Shown in pieces: positions 57,333 to 64,000 of a DNA stretch of 64,000 nt; within the stretch, counting starts at the first letter, position 1, and each line of letters begins with the position of its first letter. Origin of the DNA: Acidimicrobiia bacterium. Its GTDB lineage: Bacteria; Actinomycetota; Acidimicrobiia; Acidimicrobiales; Poriferisodalaceae. The translations under genes were made by a program, and so were the position numbers. Where the stretch lies: positions 16,292 to 80,291 of the forward strand of contig JAJEFK010000016.1 of assembly GCA_022820505.1 (NCBI GenBank), read 5' to 3'. Below the pieces are notes generated by a model. That model saw only the letters and a program-made list of their open reading frames with translations, was not told the DNA's origin and made no database searches.

Positions 57333-58067
57333 TCAGCCGGGGATCCCGACCATCTGCGCGGTTGCGTGCATGTTCACCAAGCCGCCAAAGTCGACGAAGT
57401 CGCTGAAGCCGTCTTCGGTGATAGTGGCGCGGTAGTCGTCCCAGCCTTGCGGGTCGCGGAAATAGAGCTCCGCCATGCCCAGGTAGGCCTCGTTGGCGGG
57501 GTCTTGGCTGTGGTTCACCACATAGCGCAGCCCGCCGATCTCGCCCATGACGCCTCGCACGTTGGGCGCATGCACTTCGAGCCAATGCCGGAACGCTCCG
57601 TCGTAGTCGATCCCCTCCCGGGCGGGCACCAGGAATGACACCTTGAAGAAGCCCGACCGCGTCGCGGGGAACGGCTCATTGAGGGTGTTGGGCACCACCG
57701 GCAGCTCGCCGTCGATCACCACGTGCTCGGTGGTCGCCCACCCCACGTACGGCTGGGCCTTCTGCTGGAACGTGTCTCGGGGCACCGTGCCGTGCGGCTC
57801 GGGCGGGTTCGGGATGGCCCGGTCGAACCAGAGTTGCGCCATGCCGTCCCAAGGCACATCTTTGCCGGGTCGCTGATCGAACAGCGTCGCGATGTACTTC
57901 GTGGCGTGGATCTTGCCCTCGGCGGCTGCTTGCTTCTGGCCGGCGATCACGTCGGGCATGTGATTCTTGAACCAGTTCGCGACCAGCTCGTCGCGAGTGG
58001 CCTCCGGCCGGCGCTTGATGAGGAAGATCATCTTGGCGCCGGGTGTTGTTGCGATGGCCGATGACAT
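57333..58067 (-). CDS. EthD-like tandem dimeric alpha-beta barrel protein
   Basis: Protein of 244 residues with two ferredoxin-like (dimeric alpha-beta barrel) domains in tandem: one begins MIFLIKRRPEATRDELVANW and the second FFKVSFLVPAREGIDYDGAF, each with an HAPN or HMPD loop (NHMPDVIAG and VHAPNVRGV). EthD relatives help degrade ethers, sterols or terpenes. The AGGAGG ribosome-binding site sits 7 bases before ATG 58067. It is convergent with the SRPBCC gene. Confidence 0.85.
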   Translation of the reverse strand: MSSAIATTPGAKMIFLIKRRPEATRDELVANWFKNHMPDVIAGQKQAAAEGKIHATKYIATLFDQRPGKDVPWDGMAQLWFDRAIPNPPEPHGTVPRDTFQQKAQPYVGWATTEHVVIDGELPVVPNTLNEPFPATRSGFFKVSFLVPAREGIDYDGAFRHWLEVHAPNVRGVMGEIGGLRYVVNHSQDPANEAYLGMAELYFRDPQGWDDYRATITEDGFSDFVDFGGLVNMHATAQMVGIPG

Positions 58068-58190
58068 CGGTGCCTCCTGGGCTGCGAACCTCGGGCGGGT
58101 CTCGCCCTGCCTGCCGCGATCCTGCCACCTGGCCTGAGCCGCCGCAGCGCTGCACCGTTGCGACGCCGCCATCACCCGATTTGGCGACCC

Positions 58191-59363
58191 CTAGTCGGCC
58201 AGTTCCGTGGTGAGCGCCTTGGCGAGCAGCTCGTAGTCGTCGGGCTGGTTGTAGAGGTGGGCCGAGATGCGCAGGACGCGGTCGGGCGGCGCTGGCCAAG
58301 TGAACACCGGCACCTCGATGCGGTGGCGATCGCGCAGCGCCGCCATGAGCGGGTCGAAGATCGCCGAGCCCGAGTTGCCGGCCGGCGGCAGCGGAACGCT
58401 GGCAATGGCGCCGATCATGTCCGCGGGTGCCGGCGAAGCGATACCGAGCGTCTCGATGAGCACGTCACGGCCAGACAGGCACAGCTCGCGGATTGCCGAC
58501 TTCACACCCGGCCAGCCTTCGGGGTGCATGGCCTCGACTGCGGCCAGAGCATCGGAGATGGTCAGCCAAGCCGTCGGATCATGGGTGCCCGTCCAGTCGA
58601 ACTGGGCATGCAGATGCCCGCCTTCAGAGGGCCAGCCTCCGTTGTGCCCATGGCTGATGACGGCGTGGTGCATGCCGTCGCGCCGATCGGCCCGCACCCA
58701 CAAGAACGCGGCGCCCTTGGCCGAGCACATCCACTTGTGGCAGTTGGCGGTGACGTAGGAAGCGCCCAGCTCCCTCACATCGAAGTCGATCATGCCGGGC
58801 GCATGGGCGGCGTCCACGAGCACTTGCACGTCAGGCTCGAGCTGTGCCGCGATTTCGGCCACCGGCAGCACGAGACCGGTTGCCGAGGTGACCGCATCGA
58901 TGAGCAGGATGCGCGTGCGGTCGGTGACGGCACTGAGCACGGCGTCGACCACTTCGCTGCGGTCGTCGAGCGGGAACGGCACTGCTGCGGTGGTGACCAC
59001 GGCGCCGGCACGCGACGCCGACACGACCGCAGCGTTGGCGCAGGCGTTGTACTCGTGATCCGTCACCAGAATCTCGTCGCCGACCGACAAGCTCGGCTCC
59101 AGCGAGCGCAGCACCGAGTTCACACCCGCCGTGGCGTTCGTGACGAACACGAGTCCTGCGGGGTCGGCACCGACGAACTCCGCCACCGCCTGCCGCGTGT
59201 AGTCCAGCCGTTCCTGGTACTCGCCTTCAAGGAAGAACCGGGTCGGGTTGGCCTCGATGCGGGTACGGATGGCCTGCTGTGCGTCCAGCACCTCCGCAGG
59301 AGTCGCGCCGAACGAGCCGTGATTGAGATGGAGCACTTCCGGGTCCAACAGCCATGCAGTCAC
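58191..59363 (-). CDS. Class V PLP-dependent aminotransferase (isopenicillin N epimerase-like)
   Basis: Protein of 390 residues of the NifS/isopenicillin-N epimerase group. PLP-binding Lys is in TANCHKWMCSAKGAAFLW, the phosphate/ring contacts are in VTNATAGVNSVLRSL and VLVDAAHAPGMIDFD, and the N terminus is VLHLNHGSFGATPAEVLDAQ. No cysteine nucleophile loop of cysteine desulfurase is apparent, so an epimerase or desulfurase of another substrate is more likely. GTG 59363 start; the frame stays open upstream with unrelated sequence. Divergent from pyruvate carboxylase. Confidence 0.85.
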   Translation of the reverse strand: MTAWLLDPEVLHLNHGSFGATPAEVLDAQQAIRTRIEANPTRFFLEGEYQERLDYTRQAVAEFVGADPAGLVFVTNATAGVNSVLRSLEPSLSVGDEILVTDHEYNACANAAVVSASRAGAVVTTAAVPFPLDDRSEVVDAVLSAVTDRTRILLIDAVTSATGLVLPVAEIAAQLEPDVQVLVDAAHAPGMIDFDVRELGASYVTANCHKWMCSAKGAAFLWVRADRRDGMHHAVISHGHNGGWPSEGGHLHAQFDWTGTHDPTAWLTISDALAAVEAMHPEGWPGVKSAIRELCLSGRDVLIETLGIASPAPADMIGAIASVPLPPAGNSGSAIFDPLMAALRDRHRIEVPVFTWPAPPDRVLRISAHLYNQPDDYELLAKALTTELAD

Positions 59364-59453
59364 GCAGCGCACGCTACGGCAACGGCTCGCCGCAACGAAG
59401 TGATTTGGGACCGGAATCAGGCGCGAACATGTTGACCGGACACGGGAGATGTC

Positions 59454-62400
59454 ATGGAGAAGCTGCTCGTAGCGAACCGGGGCGAGATCGCCATCCGTGC
59501 CTTTCGCGCTGCGACCCAGCTCGGCATCAGGACTGTGGCGATCCTTCCCGTCGAGGAGGAACGCAGCGGGGCGTTGCACCGGATCAAGGCCGACGAGGCA
59601 TACGTCATCGGCACTGAGGGCCGGCCGGTCCGGGCTTACCTCGACCACGAGGCCATCGTGGCCAAAGCGGTGGAAGTCGGCGCCGACGCCATTTACCCGG
59701 GTTACGGATTCCTGTCCGAGAGCCCAGATCTCGCCGATGCATGCGCAGCGGCCGGCATCACCTTCGTGGGGCCCAGCGCCGGGGCGCTGCGCCTGACCGG
59801 CAACAAGATGCGAGCACGCGAGGCGGCCGAAGCCGCCGACCTGCCGGTGCTGCGACAATCGCCGCCCGTCGACGATGACGCTGCCGAATCCGACATCACG
59901 AGCGCAGCGTCAGCGATCGGCTTCCCGCTGTTCGTGAAGGCCGCATCGGGCGGCGGCGGGCGCGGCATGCGCCGCGTGGAGCGCCCCGAGAACTTGACCG
60001 AGGCGGTCGAGGCCGCTCGCCGGGAAGCCCACAGCGCCTTCGGCGACGGCACCGTCTTCCTCGAAGAGGCGATGACCGACGTGCGCCACATCGAGGCGCA
60101 GGTGCTGGCCGACGCCGGCGGCAACGTCGTGCACCTCTACGAGCGGGACTGCTCGGTGCAGCGGCGATTCCAGAAAGTGGTCGAGATGGCGCCCGCCCGC
60201 GACCTCGACCCAGCGGTGCGGCAGCAACTGCTCGCCGATGCCGTCCGCTTCGCGGAGGCCATCGGCTACGTCAACGCGGGCACGGTGGAGTTCTTGGTGG
60301 AGCCCAGCGGTCGGCACGTCTTCATCGAGATGAACCCTCGTATCCAGGTGGAGCACACGGTGACCGAAGAAGTCACCGACATCGACCTCGTCGAGTCGCA
60401 GCTGCGCATCGCCGCCGGCGCCACGCTCGACGATCTGGGGCTTTCCCAGGACCGCATCAGCGTGCGCGGTTTCGCGATGCAGTGCCGGGTGACCGCCGAG
60501 AACCCCGCCAACGACTTCCGGCCCGACACCGGGCGCATCGTGGCCTACCGACCCGCAAGCGGCGCGGGAGTGCGTCTAGACGGCTGCGTGTACCAAGGGG
60601 TGGAGATCACCCCGCACTTCGACTCGATGATCGAGAAGATCACCTGCCGTGGCCCCGATTTCGACACCGTGGTCCGGCGCATGCAGCGCACCCTGGCCGA
60701 GTACCGGGTGCGGGGCGTATCGACCAACCAGCCGTACCTCCAGGCGATCCTGGCCGACGCCCAGTTCCAGTCCGAGCCCGTCACCACCACCTTCATCGAC
60801 GACCGGCCCGAGCTGACTGCGGCGTCGGTGGGCGCCGACCGGGCCACCCGGCTGCTGCGCTACCTGGCTGACGTGACCGTCCACCAGCCCCACGGCCCGG
60901 CCCCGACTCATGTCGATCCCGCCACCAAGCTGGCACCGACGCCGCGCATGCCGCCGGACGGGTCCAAGCAGCGACTCGACGAGCTCGGGCCTGCGGGCTT
61001 CGCAGCCGACCTGCGGGCGGCCGACACCGTGGCCGTCACCGACACCACGCTGCGCGACGCCCACCAGTCGATCCTGGCCACGCGGCTGCGCACCATCGAC
61101 CTGGTGGCGGGCGCCCGCCAGATGGCCCACTACATGCCGCAGCTGCTCAGCATGGAGTGCTGGGGCGGCGCCACCTTCGACGTGGCACTGCGGTTCCTGC
61201 ACGAGGACCCGTGGGAACGGCTGCGGCGCATACGTGCAGCAGCACCCAATATCTGCACCCAGATGCTGCTGCGGGGGCGCAACACGGTGGGCTACTCGCC
61301 CTATCCCGACACGGTCGCCCACGAGTTCGTGGCCGAGGCGGCCGAGTGCGGGATGGACATCTTCCGGGTCTTCGACGCGTTCAACTCCATCGACCAGATG
61401 CGGCCCGCCATCGAAGCGGTCATCGAGGCCGGCGCCGTGGCCGAGGGCACCATCTGCTACTCGGGCAACCTGTCCAGCCCCGATGAAAACCTCTACACCC
61501 TCGACTACTACTTGAGCGTCGCCGAGCAGCTCGACGCCGCCGGGGTGCACATCCTGTGCATCAAGGACATGGCGGGGCTGCTGCGCCCGCCGGCCGCAGG
61601 GGTGCTCGTCGGTGCCCTGCGGGATCGATTCACCCAGCCTGTGCACCTGCACACCCACGACACGGGCGGCGGGCAGCTCGCGACCTATCTCGCAGCGATC
61701 GAGGCCGGGGTGGATGCCATCGACGGTGCCGCCCCGCCCCTGTCGGGGATGACCTCCCAGCCGTCGATTGCCTCGATCGTGGCGATGACCGACGACACCG
61801 ACCGGGCCACCGGGCTCAGCCTGGACGCGATCGGCGACATGGAGCCCTACTGGGAAGCGGTGCGGCACGTGTATGCGCCGTTCGAAGCCGGTCTGCCGTC
61901 GCCCACGGGCACCGTCTACCGCCACGAGATTCCCGGCGGGCAGCTGTCGAACTTGCGGGCGCAAGCACGGGCGCTGGGCCTCGGGCACCGTTTCGAGGAG
62001 GTCGAGCGCCTGTATGCGGCATGCAGCGAACTGCTCGGCCGTCCCATCAAGGTCACGCCGTCGTCGAAGGTCGTCGGCGACCTCGCCCTGCACCTCGTGG
62101 CCTCGGGCGTCTCACCCGAGGAGCTGGCCGGCGATCCGGCCGGGGCCGACCTGCCCGACAGCGTCATCGGCTTCCTGCACGGCGAGCTCGGCACCCCGCC
62201 GGGCGGCTTTCCCGAACCCTTCCGGACCCACGCCACCGAGGGCCGCGACTGGGCGCCCAAGACCAAGGACCTCAACGACGACGACGTGGCGGGCTTGGCG
62301 GCCGATCGCGCCGCCACGCTGAATCGGCTGCTGTTCCCCACGCCCTCAGCAGCCCACAGCGAGAACACCCACCGCTACGGCGACCTGTCGGTGCTGCCGT

Positions 62401-62876
62401 CGCTGCTGTTCTGGTACGGGCTGGACCCTCACGACGAAGACGCCGCCGTGGTGCTCGGCCCGGGCGTGCGGCTGCTGCTGGGCCTGCGGTCCGTCGGCGA
62501 GCCGAACGACGACGGCATTCGCCTGGTGAGCTTCAGGGTGAACGGTCAGCCCCGCGACATCGACACGCTCGATCGCACCGTAGCCGTCGATCGGCCTGAG
62601 CACGCCCGGGCTGATCCCAGCGTCCCGGGTCACGTGGCGGCACCGTTCCGGGGCTCGGTGAACGTGTCAGTGTCCGAAGGCGATCAGGTGGAAGCCGGGG
62701 ACACGGTCGCGGTCATCGAAGCCATGAAGATGGAGTCGTCGATCTCTGCGCCCGTCACCGGCACGGTCATCGCGGTGGCCGCAGCCTCGGGGTCGCTGCT
62801 CGAGCCCGGCGACCTGATCGCGGAGATCCGCCCGGCCGGCCGCTCGGGCAGCCCGGAAAGCGAACGCGACGGCTAG
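59454..62876 (+). CDS. pyc: Pyruvate carboxylase
   Basis: Single-chain biotin enzyme of 1140 residues that makes oxaloacetate from pyruvate, replenishing the TCA cycle. N-terminal biotin carboxylase: MEKLLVANRGEIAIRAFRAA, ATP-grasp KAASGGGGRGMR and HVFIEMNPRIQVEHTVTEE. Central carboxyltransferase from about residue 530: VTDTTLRDAHQSILATR and DIFRVFDAFNSIDQ with metal-binding histidines in HLHTHDTGGG. C-terminal biotin-carboxyl carrier domain: VIEAMKMESSI with biotinyl Lys1092. Start ATG is preceded by a GGGAG at a usual distance. Stands alone. Confidence 0.97.
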   Translation: MEKLLVANRGEIAIRAFRAATQLGIRTVAILPVEEERSGALHRIKADEAYVIGTEGRPVRAYLDHEAIVAKAVEVGADAIYPGYGFLSESPDLADACAAAGITFVGPSAGALRLTGNKMRAREAAEAADLPVLRQSPPVDDDAAESDITSAASAIGFPLFVKAASGGGGRGMRRVERPENLTEAVEAARREAHSAFGDGTVFLEEAMTDVRHIEAQVLADAGGNVVHLYERDCSVQRRFQKVVEMAPARDLDPAVRQQLLADAVRFAEAIGYVNAGTVEFLVEPSGRHVFIEMNPRIQVEHTVTEEVTDIDLVESQLRIAAGATLDDLGLSQDRISVRGFAMQCRVTAENPANDFRPDTGRIVAYRPASGAGVRLDGCVYQGVEITPHFDSMIEKITCRGPDFDTVVRRMQRTLAEYRVRGVSTNQPYLQAILADAQFQSEPVTTTFIDDRPELTAASVGADRATRLLRYLADVTVHQPHGPAPTHVDPATKLAPTPRMPPDGSKQRLDELGPAGFAADLRAADTVAVTDTTLRDAHQSILATRLRTIDLVAGARQMAHYMPQLLSMECWGGATFDVALRFLHEDPWERLRRIRAAAPNICTQMLLRGRNTVGYSPYPDTVAHEFVAEAAECGMDIFRVFDAFNSIDQMRPAIEAVIEAGAVAEGTICYSGNLSSPDENLYTLDYYLSVAEQLDAAGVHILCIKDMAGLLRPPAAGVLVGALRDRFTQPVHLHTHDTGGGQLATYLAAIEAGVDAIDGAAPPLSGMTSQPSIASIVAMTDDTDRATGLSLDAIGDMEPYWEAVRHVYAPFEAGLPSPTGTVYRHEIPGGQLSNLRAQARALGLGHRFEEVERLYAACSELLGRPIKVTPSSKVVGDLALHLVASGVSPEELAGDPAGADLPDSVIGFLHGELGTPPGGFPEPFRTHATEGRDWAPKTKDLNDDDVAGLAADRAATLNRLLFPTPSAAHSENTHRYGDLSVLPSLLFWYGLDPHDEDAAVVLGPGVRLLLGLRSVGEPNDDGIRLVSFRVNGQPRDIDTLDRTVAVDRPEHARADPSVPGHVAAPFRGSVNVSVSEGDQVEAGDTVAVIEAMKMESSISAPVTGTVIAVAAASGSLLEPGDLIAEIRPAGRSGSPESERDG

Positions 62877-62917
62877 GGCTTCTCAGCCGCCGCCGGACGA
62901 TGGCGTGCCGAGGGGTG

Positions 62918-64000
62918 TCAGTCGTTGTCGGTGATGGTGCCGATGCCTTCGCGGTCGATGACTGCTGCTTGCACCTCGGAGTACAGCACGACTACGAACG
63001 TCTCGTCGCCCTCTGGTCTGGTGTCGTCGACCGCTGCCACCGTGACGGTCTTGGCGGTCTCGCCGGGCCTGAAAGTCAGCGTCCCGTAGGCCTGCGAGAA
63101 GTCCGCGTAAGTCGCCGACAACCCAGCCCCGTACGCAGGCCTCGCGTAGTAGTGCACCCACACATAACGGCCGCTGGCGGGGCTGAGCGTCACCGTGAAC
63201 GCCAGCGTGCCGCCCTCGCCAGCCGACGCGTCGCTGATCGACAACGACGGAACCGCGTTCACCACCGGAGGCGGCGGCGGAGGCGGGTCGTCGTCATCTG
63301 CAACCGCCACCGTCGCCGTGCTCGCGGCCGCAGAGACGGTGTAGCCGGTGCCGTTGTCGATGGTGACAGTGACCGTCCCGTCGGCCTCGTCTGTGCTGTC
63401 GTTCACCGTCGCCACGGTGAGCGTGGCGCTGCCGGAGATCGGGACGGTGACGGTCTGCGACCCCGCAGCGGTGCCGAAGTCGCCGGACTGCGCGATCGAC
63501 ACGGTGACTGTCAGTGGCGCTGCCGGTGCGGGGTCCGCGGTGAGAGTGAATGTGGCGTCGCCGCCCTCAGTGATCCCGCCGCCGGCTGTGACGCTCACCT
63601 CAGGGTCCACCGCAGGCGGCGGAGGCACCGGGGCCGGGTCGTCGTCGGCCACCGCGACCGACGCTGTGCCCGCGGCGGACGACACGGTGTAGCCCGTACC
63701 GCCGTCAACAGTCACCGTCACCGACCCGTCGGCCTCATCTGTGCTGTCGTTCGCTGTCGCCACGGTGAGCGTGGCGCTGCCGGTGATGGGAACGATCACC
63801 TGGCGCGACCCGGTCGCAGCGCCGAAGTCGCCCGACTGCGCCACTGCGACATTCACTGTCAGCGGCGCTGTCGGCGCCGGATCAGCCGTGACAGTGAACA
63901 CCGCGTCGCCGCCCTCAGCGACCCCGCCGCCTGCCGCGATGCCGACTTCCGGAGTGACGGGCGGGGGCGGGCCGTCGCACTGCTCGAGCGCTTCGAGCGT
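62918..64000 (-). CDS. Calx-beta domain repeat surface protein, 5'-truncated by window edge
   Basis: Open frame from base 64000 to a stop at 62918 (360 codons shown; the N terminus lies to the right of the window). It contains two near-identical domains of about 116 residues (each with AQSGDFG, VTVDGGTGYTV or similar, and STDEADG) and then a third, diverged Calx-beta domain with SPASGRYVWVHYYARPA and GDETFVVVLYSEVQ. Pro-rich linkers (PVPPPP, PPPPPPP) separate them. Calx-beta modules bind calcium in secreted adhesins. No signal or anchor is visible in this part. It is likely a secreted or surface protein. Confidence 0.88.
   Translation of the reverse strand, partial: TLEALEQCDGPPPPVTPEVGIAAGGGVAEGGDAVFTVTADPAPTAPLTVNVAVAQSGDFGAATGSRQVIVPITGSATLTVATANDSTDEADGSVTVTVDGGTGYTVSSAAGTASVAVADDDPAPVPPPPAVDPEVSVTAGGGITEGGDATFTLTADPAPAAPLTVTVSIAQSGDFGTAAGSQTVTVPISGSATLTVATVNDSTDEADGTVTVTIDNGTGYTVSAAASTATVAVADDDDPPPPPPPVVNAVPSLSISDASAGEGGTLAFTVTLSPASGRYVWVHYYARPAYGAGLSATYADFSQAYGTLTFRPGETAKTVTVAAVDDTRPEGDETFVVVLYSEVQAAVIDREGIGTITDND
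63273..63970. repeat. 348-bp tandem DNA repeat encoding two Calx-beta domains
   Basis: The two large domains of the adhesin-like gene are also direct repeats at DNA level, with a period of 348 bases (for example GCCGAAGT at 63473 and 63821). Identity is high but not complete. The repeat shows recent duplication and may vary in copy number among strains. Limits are approximate. Confidence 0.7.

Overview
The window is GC-rich, gene-dense bacterial chromosome (71 to 72 percent GC by eye, many GTG starts, frequent 1 to 8 bp gene overlaps). A mycothiol ligase (mshC), a DUF3516 helicase, a SCO6745-family protein and a SigK/RskA/fasciclin module point to Actinomycetota. The density of acyl-CoA dehydrogenases, enoyl-CoA hydratases, MaoC, EthD and SMP-30 genes suggests Acidimicrobiia or a similar free-living or host-associated lineage, but that rank is inference. 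No rRNA, tRNA, CRISPR array, insertion sequence or prophage was recognised.

Layout: 1-1621 is the end of a type I DNA methyltransferase gene (hsdM) running off the left edge. 2168-5774 is a cobalamin-riboswitch operon (B12-binding lipoprotein, permease, ATPase, corrinoid adenosyltransferase). 5841-9062 holds an aminotransferase, enoyl-CoA hydratase and acyl-CoA dehydrogenase. 9098-17228, on the minus strand, holds a P1 peptidase, SPFH/NfeD pair, Fpg glycosylase, enoyl-CoA hydratase, Cas4/RecB-like nuclease, ParA and MshC. 17255-21657 has two paralogous unknown proteins, a phosphatase, a Nudix hydrolase and a HAD nucleotidase. 21754-26812 is a cobalt-type nitrile hydratase operon (beta, alpha, activator) followed by a UGSC selenoprotein, a cysteine-rich unknown protein, MaoC and an acyl-CoA-dehydrogenase-like protein. 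26816-38741 is mixed metabolism and repair (SMP-30, P450, 2-hydroxyacid dehydrogenase, helicase, guaB, GT81, KAS III, DUF1295, photolyase). 38850-42136 has an antiporter and a SigK/RskA/fasciclin locus. 42214-47524 has a sucrose-phosphorylase-family enzyme, a copper amine oxidase and a flavin monooxygenase-like protein. 47632-52501 is a four-gene BMP-type nucleoside ABC importer. 52571-62876 includes DUF3467, cold-shock protein, an alpha/beta hydrolase, a second selenoprotein (GrdB/PrdB family), a truncated haemoglobin, SRPBCC, EthD, a class V aminotransferase and pyruvate carboxylase. The right edge cuts a repetitive Calx-beta surface protein.

The most notable content is two genes interrupted by in-frame TGA codons that are best read as selenocysteine. 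One is a UGSC-motif protein (TGA at 23859-23861). The other is a glycine/sarcosine/betaine/D-proline reductase B-type protein (TGA at 54662-54664, minus strand). In both, the TGA sits exactly at the family redox motif (U-x-x-C), the reading frame and homologous sequence continue past it, and a stem-loop resembling a bacterial SECIS element follows at once. Standard gene calling would split each into two false genes. The selenocysteine machinery (selA, selB, selC, selD) is not in the window and must be elsewhere if this reading is right.

Other linked functions: the B12 riboswitch operon combines uptake with adenosylation. A GT81 glucosyl-3-phosphoglycerate synthase-like gene and a GH13_18 phosphorylase 7 kb away suggest glucosylglycerate metabolism. 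The SigK/RskA pair next to a fasciclin lipoprotein mirrors the mycobacterial SigK-MPT70/83 arrangement.
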